A DNA stretch of 64,000 nt. Origin: Chitinophaga barathri. GTDB taxonomy: Bacteria > Bacteroidota > Bacteroidia > Chitinophagales > Chitinophagaceae. Below the pieces are notes generated by a model. The model was not told the origin of the DNA, searched no databases, and worked only from the letters and a program-made list of their open reading frames with translations. The DNA lies in the NCBI RefSeq assembly GCF_003807585.1, contig NZ_RMBX01000005.1, positions 310,001 to 374,000 of the forward strand, in the 5' to 3' direction. The number at the start of each line of letters is the position of its first letter. Positions within the stretch are counted from its first letter, which is position 1. Made by a program: the position numbers and the translations under genes. This document shows positions 51,021 to 59,551 of this stretch, piece after piece.

Positions 51021-51412
51021 ACGTTACTGAATTTGGTGACGAGATATTTGACAACGGTTTCCCGGTGAAAAAGAAGACTGCGCCCCACTTTCATCTTCGG
51101 GAAGCCAGGTTCTTTTATCAGCCTGAACAGCGTGCGTTCGCTGATGCTGGTCACTTCAGCCAGTTTCTTTATATCGATCAGATCGCCCGCCTCTTGACTG
51201 ACAGCAGCCTCCGCAGGCTTTTCTCTCATGGAAGTCTGCACCAGCCGTTCCTTCACGCCGTCCGTTGCTTTCTTGATCCGTTCTTTCTTCTCACGCAGTT
51301 TGTAATTCCGCCGTGCACAATTCAGCGAACAATATTTCGTCGTCGTTTTTTGCGCGACAAAAATTTCGTTGCAATGCTCACAAACTTTCTTAATCCTCAA
51401 ATTGCTGCTCAT
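51017..51412 (-). CDS. Zinc-finger plus helix-turn-helix protein coupled to the integrase
   Basis: Protein of 131 residues from the ATG at 51412 (MSSNLRIKKVCEHC); an upstream ATG at 51445 is possible. The N-terminus has a four-Cys finger (CEHCNEIFVAQKTTTKYCSL followed by NCARR), like the short zinc fingers of DNA-binding accessory proteins. The C-terminal half is an HTH_17 domain (DIKKLAEVTSISERTLFRLI, MKVGRSLLFHRETV). Its stop overlaps the integrase start, so the two are translated together. It probably regulates or helps recombination; this fusion is the gene closest to attR. Confidence 0.75.
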   Translation of the reverse strand: MSSNLRIKKVCEHCNEIFVAQKTTTKYCSLNCARRNYKLREKKERIKKATDGVKERLVQTSMREKPAEAAVSQEAGDLIDIKKLAEVTSISERTLFRLIKEPGFPKMKVGRSLLFHRETVVKYLVTKFSNV

Positions 51413-51472
51413 GGATAAAATTTTAAGCGAAAGATGCTGGTTCAAACTGTCCGAAAATGCCTTTTACCGCCT

Positions 51473-51559
51473 AATACTGCCTTAAACTGTCAAATACTGC
51501 CATTATTTCCCTATTTCCCCTACGTAGTTTGTACCTCAGTATCTTGATACTAAACTACG
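51473..51559. promoter_or_regulatory. Integrase arm-type repeats and nested hairpin at the element's right end
   Basis: AATACTGCC occurs at 51473-51481 and again at 51493-51501. Related AAACTGTC and GAATACTGTCC sequences lie at 51444-51451, 51485-51492 and 51560-51570. Just inside is a nested inverted repeat: CGTAGTTT (51523-51530) with AAACTACG (51552-51559), and AGTATC (51538-51543) with GATACT (51546-51551). Repeats of this kind 100-200 bp from a core site are typical integrase arm sites. The role is inferred. Confidence 0.5.
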
Positions 51560-51620
51560 GGAATACTGTCCAACAAAAAAATAAATCAATGGAAAAAATA
51601 GAGAATCATTCAGAATGCAG

Positions 51621-51697
51621 TACTGATAAGCATTACGTTAGGTAATTATAGAAAACTATATGCAATTAAAAGAAAGGGCTTACTTCCCGATACAAAA
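51621..51697. other. Right junction (attR-type) in the 3' end of mnmE
   Basis: The 25-bp core 51673-51697 covers the last six codons and stop of mnmE plus nine bases beyond, and is repeated exactly at 37055-37079. Read with mnmE, it ends TTTTGTATCGGGAAGTAA, which differs at two positions from the TTCTGTATTGGGAAGTAA attB of Salmonella genomic island 1 (recalled, not searched). The arm repeat TACTGATAAGCATT at 51621-51634 also matches 36983-36996. The mnmE protein ends FCIGK, the normal C-terminus, so insertion restored the gene. Confidence 0.75.
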
Positions 51698-53062
51698 CTT
51701 CGAAAATATAAAATCTAACCTATCCTCATTCGTCACCTCCCCCGCAATATCCGCGAGATAATGCAAACACCTGCGTATATCCAGCGCCAGCAGATCTCCC
51801 GGCAGTCCCGCATCCATCCCGCCTTTCACATCGCGGAGAGAAGTGTACACTTCCTGTAAAGCGGAGTAATGGCGTACATTGGTAATGATCGTGTTTTCGG
51901 TGTTTACCGCGCCGCCCATTACCTGGTATACCAGTTGATCTTTGAGCGCGCCGATCTGTGCATGGTCGCGGGCGGAGATAAAAATGATACCGGGTATCAT
52001 CGCGAATTTGGCGCGGGTTTCTTCGGCGCCCAGGACGTCCGTTTTGTTCCCGACCAGCAGGTACGAAATTCCTTCTTTATCAAATTCATGTACCTGGTGC
52101 AGCACATCATCCACTGATAATTCCGATACGTCAAAAAGATAGATGACGATCCCGGCTTCGCGCATTTTTTCGAGAGACTTCCGCACGCCGATGCTTTCGA
52201 TCGTGTCCGTGCTTTCGCGGATGCCCGCGGTGTCTATCAGGCGGAACAGGATGCCGCCGATGTTGAGTATTTCTTCGATGGTATCGCGGGTAGTGCCGGC
52301 TATCTCGCTTACGATGGCCCTGTTTTCGTTCAAAAGTGTATTGAGGAGCGTCGATTTACCGGCATTGGGGCGGCCGATAATCGCGGTGTTTACGCCGTTT
52401 TTGATCACATTGCCTACTTTGAAGGAAGTAACCAGTTTTTCTACCTCTGTCAGCGATTCGTTCACGAGTGTGTAAAGCGCGGTGCGGTCGGCAAACTCTA
52501 CGTCTTCCTGGCTGAAGTCCAGCTCCAGTTCGATGAGGGCGGAGAACCGGATCAGCTGCTCGCGCAGGGCCTGCAGTTCGCGGGAGAAGCCGCCGCGCAT
52601 TTGCTGGAGCGCGGTTTGATGGCTGGCTGCCGTGTTGCTGGCGATGAGGTCTGCTACGGATTCGGCCTGGGTGAGGTCCAGTTTGCCGTTGAGGAATGCG
52701 CGCTGGGTGAATTCACCGGGCCTGGCCAGCCGGGCGCCGGAAGCGATGCAGGCTTCCACGATCTGCTGCTGGATGTAGGGAGAGCCGTGGCAGGATATCT
52801 CCACAACCTCTTCACCGGTATAGGAGCGCGGGGCGCGGAAAAGGCTCACCACCACCTCGTCTATCACCCGGCCCTGGAAATGCAGCCCTCCGAAGTGGAG
52901 GGTATGGCTGGGCTGTGCAATAAGGTCTTTGGAGGGGAATAACTTGTCCGTAATGCTGATGGCCGCCGCGCCGCTGAGCCTTATTACGGCTATGGCACCT
53001 ACCCCCGGGGCTGTAGCGATGGCAACAATGGTATCGTCATGACCGCCTAACTTTCCTATCAT
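51680..53062 (-). CDS. mnmE: tRNA modification GTPase MnmE
   Basis: Works with MnmG to make the 5-carboxymethylaminomethyl group on uridine 34 of tRNAs. It has 460 residues, the family length. The N-terminal tetrahydrofolate-binding domain begins MIGKLGGHDDTIVAIATAPG; the G domain has GRPNAGKST (G1), DTAGIRES (G3), NKTDV (G4) and SARD (G5); the C-terminus is FCIGK with the essential Cys. It is upstream of the att site in transcription order, so the last codons form attB. A terminator-bound TonB operon lies upstream. Well conserved and confident. Confidence 0.97.
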   Translation of the reverse strand: MIGKLGGHDDTIVAIATAPGVGAIAVIRLSGAAAISITDKLFPSKDLIAQPSHTLHFGGLHFQGRVIDEVVVSLFRAPRSYTGEEVVEISCHGSPYIQQQIVEACIASGARLARPGEFTQRAFLNGKLDLTQAESVADLIASNTAASHQTALQQMRGGFSRELQALREQLIRFSALIELELDFSQEDVEFADRTALYTLVNESLTEVEKLVTSFKVGNVIKNGVNTAIIGRPNAGKSTLLNTLLNENRAIVSEIAGTTRDTIEEILNIGGILFRLIDTAGIRESTDTIESIGVRKSLEKMREAGIVIYLFDVSELSVDDVLHQVHEFDKEGISYLLVGNKTDVLGAEETRAKFAMIPGIIFISARDHAQIGALKDQLVYQVMGGAVNTENTIITNVRHYSALQEVYTSLRDVKGGMDAGLPGDLLALDIRRCLHYLADIAGEVTNEDRLDFIFSKFCIGK

Positions 53063-53084
53063 GGGCCAAAATTAAATAAAAAAA

Positions 53085-53109
53085 TTCCCCCGGCGGACTG
53101 CCGGGGGAA
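53085..53109 (-). terminator. Terminator of the TonB operon
   Basis: TTCCCCCGGC (53085-53094) and GCCGGGGGAA (53100-53109) form a perfect 10-bp stem with a 5-nt loop. On the minus strand it is followed by a run of T (53078-53086). It is 33 bp after the tonB stop codon and 23 bp before the mnmE start codon, so mnmE must have its own promoter or depend on read-through. Confidence 0.88.
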
Positions 53110-53141
53110 CTTAATATTTCATACTAGCTTGAGACTAAATA

Positions 53142-53978
53142 CTACTCTTGGAGGGTAAAGCGGATCGGCAGGTTGAACTGCACAGATACCTGGCGTCCGT
53201 TCTGTTTACCGGGTTTCCACTTCGGCATTTTTTTCACCACGCGGATGGCTTCTTCTTCAAGACCGCCACCTTTGGGTGCGCCTACGGTTTTCACATCCTT
53301 GATCTGACCTTCTGAGTCAACCACAAAGGATACGAATACTGTACCGGAGATGCCGTTTTCAGTTGCCAGATGCGGATAACGGATGTTATTGCTCAGGAAC
53401 TTGTTGAGTGCATCGTCACCACCCGGGAAGGTAGGAGGCTGCTCCACGAAGGTGAAGATTTCCTCTTTCGGGGGCGGGGGCGGAGCATCTACTACGCCGG
53501 AACCTTTGGAATCGTTGATCAGACCCGGGTCGATACCGTTAGGATCGCCTTCCACCGTTTTGGTAGATACGGCTTTATCCTTGATCTCGTCGAGTTTCAC
53601 CAGTTCTTCTTCGGCTTTTACTTCTTCATCTTTTTTGATCACCGGCGGCGTGAACTGCACTGAAGGTTTCACGGGCGGCGGTGGTGCGGGCGGCGGCGGA
53701 GGCGGCGGCGGAGTTTTCGGATCATCCGGCAACTTCACGTCCTCCAGTTTAATATCCTCGATTACAGGCTTAGTGTTCTTGTCTGCGTCGCTGCCCTTCA
53801 GATTCAGATAAATCAGATAGCTACCGACGATCAACAAGGCCAATGCAGCTGTACCCAGAATGGAGTTCCGCACGCGCTGGTCGTACTTCTTGCGAAGTTC
53901 ATAAGCGCCGTAGTTCTTGTTCCTGTCTTCAAACAGGATGTCAAGAAAGTCGGACTTAAGGATTTTAGCTGAATCCAT
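53142..53978 (-). CDS. tonB: Energy transducer TonB
   Basis: Couples the ExbBD motor to outer-membrane receptors and SusC channels. It is 278 residues: a short cytoplasmic stretch, one membrane segment (ILGTAALALLIVGSYLIYLN), a Pro-rich periplasmic linker (PPPPPPPAPPPPVKP, then KKDEEVKAEEELVK), and a C-terminal TonB domain (FPGGDDALNKFLSNNIRYPH, GTVFVSFVVDSEGQIKDVKT, KPGKQNGRQVSVQFNLPIRF). It ends the exbB-exbD-exbD-tonB operon 48 bp after the second exbD, with a terminator behind it. Confidence 0.94.
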   Translation of the reverse strand: MDSAKILKSDFLDILFEDRNKNYGAYELRKKYDQRVRNSILGTAALALLIVGSYLIYLNLKGSDADKNTKPVIEDIKLEDVKLPDDPKTPPPPPPPPAPPPPVKPSVQFTPPVIKKDEEVKAEEELVKLDEIKDKAVSTKTVEGDPNGIDPGLINDSKGSGVVDAPPPPPKEEIFTFVEQPPTFPGGDDALNKFLSNNIRYPHLATENGISGTVFVSFVVDSEGQIKDVKTVGAPKGGGLEEEAIRVVKKMPKWKPGKQNGRQVSVQFNLPIRFTLQE

Positions 53979-54026
53979 TGTTACATGTTTATTGATGGAT
54001 GCAAAAAATTAGTTTTTCCATAAATC

Positions 54027-54614
54027 CTACTGAATGCCGTTGGAGGCTTCAGTGGATTTGATCCATTGCTTGTCCTGGTCGCTGATATCCACCGTTGCAT
54101 AACGCTGGATACGGTTGATAGCCATTTCATCCAATAAATCTACAAAGTTCTGATAAGTGGCGCCATCATCTGCCTTGATGATCACAACCACATCTTCGGG
54201 CTCTCCCTTAAAGTTACGCAGCCTGGCTACTTCATCGCGCTTCTTGATGATCACGTCGCGGATGCCGCCGGTATTGGCAAACGATGTTGCTTTAAAGAAG
54301 TCCGGGTTACTGGAGGCATTGGGGTCTTGAGCCAATCCCTCGTAGTAGTATACCTGGTTCTTTTTGCCAAGGAGGATCGTGAGAGCGGTACTTTCCTTCA
54401 CTTTGTTCTGCTCTTCCTGCTTCTCAGTATCCTTGGGCATGATCAGATCCATGGTCTTGGGCTTAGACATGGTGGTAGTCAACATGAAGAAGGTGATCAG
54501 GAGGAATCCCAGATCCACCATCGGAGTCATGTCTACACGGGTGGAAAGCTTTTTCGATTTCGTTCCACTATCGTGTTTACCACCGCCCTTACTACTGGTA
54601 TCCATTTCAGCCAT
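54027..54614 (-). CDS. exbD: ExbD/TolR-family proton channel subunit (second copy)
   Basis: Periplasmic-facing subunit of the TonB motor, 195 residues. A single membrane helix carries the essential Asp (TPMVDLGFLLITFFMLTTTM); the periplasmic domain follows (PKTMDLIMPKDTEKQEEQNK to DDGATYQNFVDLLDEMAINR). It is the second of two tandem exbD genes; two ExbD paralogs are common in Bacteroidota TonB operons. It lies 53 bp after the first copy and 48 bp before tonB. Confidence 0.92.
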   Translation of the reverse strand: MAEMDTSSKGGGKHDSGTKSKKLSTRVDMTPMVDLGFLLITFFMLTTTMSKPKTMDLIMPKDTEKQEEQNKVKESTALTILLGKKNQVYYYEGLAQDPNASSNPDFFKATSFANTGGIRDVIIKKRDEVARLRNFKGEPEDVVVIIKADDGATYQNFVDLLDEMAINRIQRYATVDISDQDKQWIKSTEASNGIQ

Positions 54615-54667
54615 GGTAGCAAATTTTTTTTGGTCTGTTAATGTTGTTTACTGTTCGCCTGCAGCCA

Positions 54668-55315
54668 TTACTGGTGCTCGGCTTCAAATATTGCAGCTGC
54701 GGAACCCGCCGGTTTGGATTCCAGGTTGGTCACCAGGTTCAGCTTCTGGATCTTCTTCTCTTTGAAGGTATCCAGGATCCTTTTGATCACCGGGTAAGGC
54801 GTTTCGTTGTCAGCTTTGATGCAATATTTCAGCTTGTTGTTGTTTCCCTGGGCGGAACGGGCATATTCGATCCAGATGGCGAGCTCATTGTTGGTAGAGT
54901 CCATCGGGATACCCGTTTCAACTTTGGAATTCTTACGCTGGTCCGCTGACAGGTTCAGTACCTGTTTCAGGTTCTTAAAATCCGAGCCAACGCTGGAACC
55001 GATCGTAAAATTCCTGATTTCAGCAGGGCCGAGACCAAGTTTAAAGTTGGTATTCAGGTCCTCGATCAGTTGTTTTCTTTTGGGCTGACCGTCCATGCTG
55101 AAGAAAACCCTGCCATCCTTGTCTACCGTCAGCAAAATCACGTCGGAATCCGGCAGTAATTGCGTGTTGATAGAGGACGGAGTAACCACAGCCACCGGCT
55201 CGTCCGGCTTAAACTTGGTCGCCAGCATGAAGAAGGTCAGCAGCAGGAAGGCCACATCACACATCGCAGTCATGTCGATGAGGGTGCTTTTCCTGGGCAT
55301 TTTTACCTTTGGCAT
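54668..55315 (-). CDS. exbD: ExbD/TolR-family proton channel subunit (first copy)
   Basis: Motor subunit of 215 residues. The membrane helix has the conserved Asp in IDMTAMCDVAFLLLTFFML. The periplasmic part is longer than in the second copy, with an insertion around LGLGPAEIRNFTIGSSVGSD, and ends PYPVIKRILDTFKEKKIQKL. It is encoded 72 bp after exbB. The two ExbD proteins probably form a heteromeric dimer inside the ExbB pentamer; that is general knowledge of the family, not seen here. Confidence 0.92.
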   Translation of the reverse strand: MPKVKMPRKSTLIDMTAMCDVAFLLLTFFMLATKFKPDEPVAVVTPSSINTQLLPDSDVILLTVDKDGRVFFSMDGQPKRKQLIEDLNTNFKLGLGPAEIRNFTIGSSVGSDFKNLKQVLNLSADQRKNSKVETGIPMDSTNNELAIWIEYARSAQGNNNKLKYCIKADNETPYPVIKRILDTFKEKKIQKLNLVTNLESKPAGSAAAIFEAEHQ

Positions 55316-55387
55316 CTTACTCTCCTTTTATTTGGTTCACTTAATTAGATTCAATTCTCCGCAGATTCCACACTATAATTTACGAAA

Positions 55388-56242
55388 TTATTTGTGGTTG
55401 GCAGCGAAAGACTGTGTCAAAGTAAAGCCAGATTCGTCAATAGCGTAAGTGATGCTATCGATATTGGTAGTGAAGTAGTTGTACATAACGATCGCTACAG
55501 CGGAAGTACCGATACCTAAAGCGGTGTTAATCAACGCCTCAGAGATACCAAGTGCCAGCGCAGCAGAGTCAGGTGCACCGCTGGAAGACATCGCGGAGAA
55601 CGCCTTGATCATCCCGAGTACTGTACCGAACAGGCCGAGCAGGGTAGCTACGGAAGCGATAGTGGACAGGAACACCAGGTTCTTTTCCATCATCGGCAGT
55701 TCCAGCGCAGTGGTTTCTTCGATCTCGTTTTTGATGGTCAGGATCTTCTGATCCGTGTCCAGCTCAACGTTGGAGATCATTTCTTTGTACTTTTTCAGAC
55801 CTGCTTTCAGTACGTTACCTACAGAACCTTTCTGTTTGTCGCACTCAGCGAGAGCAGCGTCAACATTTTTGTTAGCCAGGTGATACTGTACTTTACGTAC
55901 CAGCTCAGAACCACTGAATTTACCTTTGGCTTTTGCCAGGTACAGGAAACGCTCAATTACGAAAGTGAGGCAGATCAACAGGGTAGAGATCAGAATAGGC
56001 ACGATTGCACCGCCTTTGTGTACAGTACCAAACCATTTGCCGATACCTGCTTCAACCGGGTGATTCTCAGGATTGCCGCCTTGGAAATTCGCAGCATTTC
56101 CTAATACGAAAGCATAAAAAACGTACCCGATGACAATACAAATGGGCACAGCCAGGATCGCAAATAAGTTGGAAGACTTCTTGGCCTGATGAGAGGATGT
56201 TTTGGCAGCAGCTGCAGTCACAGTTGTTTTAGTCTCAGCCAT
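55388..56242 (-). CDS. exbB: ExbB/TolQ/MotA-family proton channel protein
   Basis: Pentameric inner-membrane subunit that powers TonB. It has 284 residues with an N-terminal helix (LFAILAVPICIVIGYVFYAF), a second (IVPILISTLLICLTFVIERF), and the conserved MotA/ExbB region (LVFLSTIASVATLLGLFGTV, then ALGIGTSAVAIVMYNYFTTN). It is the first gene of the operon. Its upstream region shows a candidate Bacteroidota promoter at 56324-56358. Confidence 0.93.
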   Translation of the reverse strand: MAETKTTVTAAAAKTSSHQAKKSSNLFAILAVPICIVIGYVFYAFVLGNAANFQGGNPENHPVEAGIGKWFGTVHKGGAIVPILISTLLICLTFVIERFLYLAKAKGKFSGSELVRKVQYHLANKNVDAALAECDKQKGSVGNVLKAGLKKYKEMISNVELDTDQKILTIKNEIEETTALELPMMEKNLVFLSTIASVATLLGLFGTVLGMIKAFSAMSSSGAPDSAALALGISEALINTALGIGTSAVAIVMYNYFTTNIDSITYAIDESGFTLTQSFAANHK

Positions 56243-56323
56243 GTTGATTGAATTTTAGTGTTAAAAATTAAACTGTTTGTTTGTTAGTAATTAAGATTTA
56301 GATCGCATTTTTTCTCAAACTCA

Positions 56324-56358
56324 CAAAAATAACCAGCTTATAATCAGTGATTCGCAAA
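56324..56358 (-). promoter_or_regulatory. Candidate Bacteroidota-type promoter of the exbB operon
   Basis: On the minus strand, TATTTTTG (56331-56324) fits the Bacteroidota -7 consensus TAnnTTTG, and TTTG (56358-56355) fits the -33 element. The spacer is 23 bp, slightly longer than the usual 19-21. The start codon of exbB is about 80 bp downstream. The remaining 581-bp gap (56243-56823) shows no gene or strong structure. Confidence 0.45.
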
Positions 56359-56823
56359 GTTATAAGCCTTCCTCAAAAAAACAAGTGTCACCCAAGAAAT
56401 TTAACCATGCACCTCAAAGCCCCGTCAACAGAGCGTTTCCACCTTTCACATTTATTGAGCAAACACTTAAATAAGTAAAACAAATAATATAACTAGTTCT
56501 GTCCTCTTCCAACCAGGCCCTCACTGTTAAGGGAATCGATTGATATTTTTTCAAAGTTGGACGCACAATTTAAGAAAATTTTCAAATGTTCCAACAAAAA
56601 TTTAATTCATTGCTTAAACGCGGGCTACCTTCACTAGCGTGGAGTTTCGGTCGTTGGCATGGCAATTAGTGTTCTCACATCCGTTCCCGGCAATTTACAG
56701 CTTTTTCTTTCCGTTCCTACCCCTCTTTTGCACATTTATGGATTTTTATCTGTTAATTTAACACTTATCCCTTTCTTTGTTTACAATAATTCCTTTACAA
56801 ATCAATAAAACCACCAACAACCA

Positions 56824-59385
56824 ATGTATTTACCGAGCAAATTAACGGCTGCGGTCGCAGGCCTTATCTGCGCCGCATGCACGTTCACCCCCTATACCGC
56901 CGGGGCACAGAGAAAGAAAAAAGACGACAAATCTAAACCCGCCGCCACAGCTCCTGCCAAAGACTCTACCAAACCCGCCGGACCTCCCGCGGGCGGACCA
57001 CCCAAACCCGCTCCCAAAAAGTTCACGGAGTTCATCACTCCCAAAGCGAAAGCGGACTCCGGTATGTTCAACATCTACAAACAGGACGATAAGTTCTTCG
57101 TAGAGATCCCGGACAAACTGATCGGAAGGGACATCCTCGTGGTAAACCGTATGTCCAAAGCTGCCGCAGGCATGCGCGTGGGAATGTTCGGCTTCGGTGG
57201 CGACCAGATCAACGAAAACGTGATCCGCTTCGAAAAAGGACCCAACAACCGCGTCTTCCTGAAGAACATCTCCTTTGCCGAGCGTTCTAAAGACTCCACC
57301 CAGCCCATGTACATTTCCGTACTGAACTCCAACATCCAGCCCATCGTTGCTTCTTTCGACGTGAAAGCCTTCTCCAAAGACAACAACGGCTCCGTTCTGG
57401 ACTTCACCGACTATATCAGCGGCGATAACGATATCCTGTTCTTCGACAGCGGCCTGAAAGGTATGCTCAAACTGGGCCCTCCCCAGGCGGACAAATCCTA
57501 TATCCAGGACGTACGCTCCTACCCGGGCAACGTGGAGATACAGACCGTTAAAACTTACTCAAAATCCGGCTCCTCTCCCATGCCCGGCATGCCCCCCACC
57601 GGCGGCGGATTTGCTACCCTCGAGCTGAACAGCTCCCTGGTACTGCTGCCTGAAGTGCCCATGCAGCCGCGCTACTTCGACCCCCGCGTTGGTTTCTTCG
57701 CAACCAGCCTTACAGACTTCGATGCGGACCCCCAGGGCGTAAAACGCCTCACCATGGTGACCCGCTGGCGCCTTGAGCCCAAGGCCGAAGACGTGGAGAA
57801 ATGGAAAAAAGGAGAACTCGTGGAACCTAAAAAACCCATCGTATTTTATATTGATCCCGCTACCCCCGCCAAATGGCGTAAATACCTCATCCAGGGTGTG
57901 AACGACTGGCAGGGCGCTTTCGAGCAGGCCGGTTTCAAAAACGCCATCTACGCTAAAATGGCGCCTACCAAACAGGAAGACTCCACCTGGAGCCTTGAGG
58001 ACGCCCGTTACTCCGCTATCGTATACAAACCTTCCGATGTGCCCAACGCCTCCGGCCCGCACGTACACGATCCCCGCTCCGGCGAGATCCTGGAAAGCCA
58101 CATCAACTGGTATCACAACGTAATGCGCCTCCTGCGCAACTGGTACTTCATCCAGGCCGCGCCAAACGATGAGCGCGCCCGTAAAATGACCTTCGACGAT
58201 GAGCTGATGGGCGAACTGATCCGCTTCGTATCTTCCCATGAAGTGGGCCACACCCTCGGCCTGCGCCACAACTTCGGCTCCAGCTCCGCGTACCCGGTTG
58301 AAAAACTGCGCGACAAGAACTGGATCAAAGAAAACGGCCACGCGGCTTCCATCATGGACTACGCCCGTTTTAACTATATCGCGCAGCCCGGAGACGGCAT
58401 CACCGGCGCAGACCTTTACCCCCGCATCAATCATTACGACAAATGGGCGATCGAATGGGGTTATAAAGCCATCCCCGGCACCGATGAAAATTCCGAAAAG
58501 AGCACCCTCAACAAATGGGTGATCGCCAAAATGCAGGATAAAAAGTACTGGTTCGGCACCGAATCAAACCCTGACGATCCCCGCAGCCAGAACGAAGACC
58601 TTGGCGACGACGCCATGAAAGCCAGCGGTTACGGTATCAAAAACCTCCAGCGCATCATGCCTAACCTCATGGCCTGGACCCGTACCGAAAATGAAGGTTA
58701 TGCCACCCTGGGCGAGCTGTACGGCGAAGTACTGGGCCAGTATACCCGCTACATGGGCCACGTGGCCAAAAACGTGGGCGGTATCTACGAAACACCGAAA
58801 ACGGTTGAGCAAAACGGCGCCATTTATGAAATCGTGCCGAAAGCCAAACAGAAAGAAGCGGTAAGTTTCCTCCAGGCACAACTGTTCACCACCCCTACCT
58901 GGCTGATCAACAAAGACATCCTGACCAGGATCAAGGCGGACGCGCCCACCCTCATCCTGGGCCGCCAGGAAGCCGTACTCGGCCGCCTGCTGAGCGCAGC
59001 CACGCTGAACAAACTGCTGAACGCCGAAGCCATGGAGTCCGACTCCTACAAAGCAGCGGATTATATGAACGATCTGAGGAAAGGCGTATTCTCCGAGCTG
59101 GCTACCCGCAAACCGATCGACATTTACAGAAGGAACCTGCAGAAAGCTTACGTGAAAAGCCTGACCGGGCTGCTCAGTATGCCGGACCTGAGCGGCATGT
59201 CCCTTGCTTTTGCCGTTACGGTCCCCAATCCTACCCGGACGGACGTAACGAGCCTTGCCCGCGCACAGCTCGCAGCCATCCGCACCGAAGCACGCAGCGC
59301 AGCCGCGGGCGCACCGGACGCTATGAGCCGCTACCACCTGCAGGACCTGGCAGACCGTATCACCACGGCGCTGGATCCTAAATAA
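56824..59385 (+). CDS. Zinc-dependent metalloprotease, DUF5117/DUF5118 type
   Basis: Large secreted metalloprotease of 853 residues. A signal peptide (LTAAVAGLICAACTFTPYTA) is followed by a Lys/Pro/Ala-rich linker, then DUF5118- and DUF5117-like regions (FNIYKQDDKFFVEIPDKLIG, RPRYFDPRVGFF-type segment at 57667-57700). The zinc site is HEVGHTLGLRH with His472, Glu473, His476 and His482, a metzincin-type HExxHxxGxxH, and ASIMDYARFNY gives the following Met-turn. Codon use is strongly C-rich and biased, as in a highly expressed gene. It stands alone with a terminator directly behind it. Bacteroidota proteins of this type are common but their substrates are little known. Confidence 0.9.
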   Translation: MYLPSKLTAAVAGLICAACTFTPYTAGAQRKKKDDKSKPAATAPAKDSTKPAGPPAGGPPKPAPKKFTEFITPKAKADSGMFNIYKQDDKFFVEIPDKLIGRDILVVNRMSKAAAGMRVGMFGFGGDQINENVIRFEKGPNNRVFLKNISFAERSKDSTQPMYISVLNSNIQPIVASFDVKAFSKDNNGSVLDFTDYISGDNDILFFDSGLKGMLKLGPPQADKSYIQDVRSYPGNVEIQTVKTYSKSGSSPMPGMPPTGGGFATLELNSSLVLLPEVPMQPRYFDPRVGFFATSLTDFDADPQGVKRLTMVTRWRLEPKAEDVEKWKKGELVEPKKPIVFYIDPATPAKWRKYLIQGVNDWQGAFEQAGFKNAIYAKMAPTKQEDSTWSLEDARYSAIVYKPSDVPNASGPHVHDPRSGEILESHINWYHNVMRLLRNWYFIQAAPNDERARKMTFDDELMGELIRFVSSHEVGHTLGLRHNFGSSSAYPVEKLRDKNWIKENGHAASIMDYARFNYIAQPGDGITGADLYPRINHYDKWAIEWGYKAIPGTDENSEKSTLNKWVIAKMQDKKYWFGTESNPDDPRSQNEDLGDDAMKASGYGIKNLQRIMPNLMAWTRTENEGYATLGELYGEVLGQYTRYMGHVAKNVGGIYETPKTVEQNGAIYEIVPKAKQKEAVSFLQAQLFTTPTWLINKDILTRIKADAPTLILGRQEAVLGRLLSAATLNKLLNAEAMESDSYKAADYMNDLRKGVFSELATRKPIDIYRRNLQKAYVKSLTGLLSMPDLSGMSLAFAVTVPNPTRTDVTSLARAQLAAIRTEARSAAAGAPDAMSRYHLQDLADRITTALDPK

Positions 59386-59412
59386 GGAACGCATTTACAC
59401 TGTATAAAACAA

Positions 59413-59446
59413 AACCGCCCCCGCAGCAATGCCGGGGCGGTTTTTT
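59413..59446 (+). terminator. Terminator of the metalloprotease gene
   Basis: ACCGCCCC (59414-59421) and GGGGCGGT (59434-59441) form a stem followed by TTTTTT. It is 28 bp after the stop codon. Confidence 0.85.
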
Positions 59447-59454
59447 AATAAGAA

Positions 59455-59480
59455 AGGCCCGCCCGGGATCGGGCGGGCCT
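59455..59480 (-). terminator. Terminator for the convergent HPP gene
   Basis: AGGCCCGCCCG (59455-59465) pairs perfectly with CGGGCGGGCCT (59470-59480) over a 4-nt loop. On the minus strand it is followed by TTCTTATT. It is 72 bp after the HPP stop codon and lies back to back with the terminator of the converging metalloprotease gene. Confidence 0.75.
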
Positions 59481-59551
59481 GTTATTTACCCTATACTAAT
59501 AAAAGTACAGTGTAAAAATACCGGCTTGTTATGCATTGTATCTGCGCACTG

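Noticed and set aside
57559..58434. A 291-codon open frame antisense to the zinc metalloprotease gene.
   Set aside because: It is a by-product of the strongly biased C-rich codon use of the metalloprotease. It has no domain and no ribosome-binding site that I can see. The same holds for 58564-59394.
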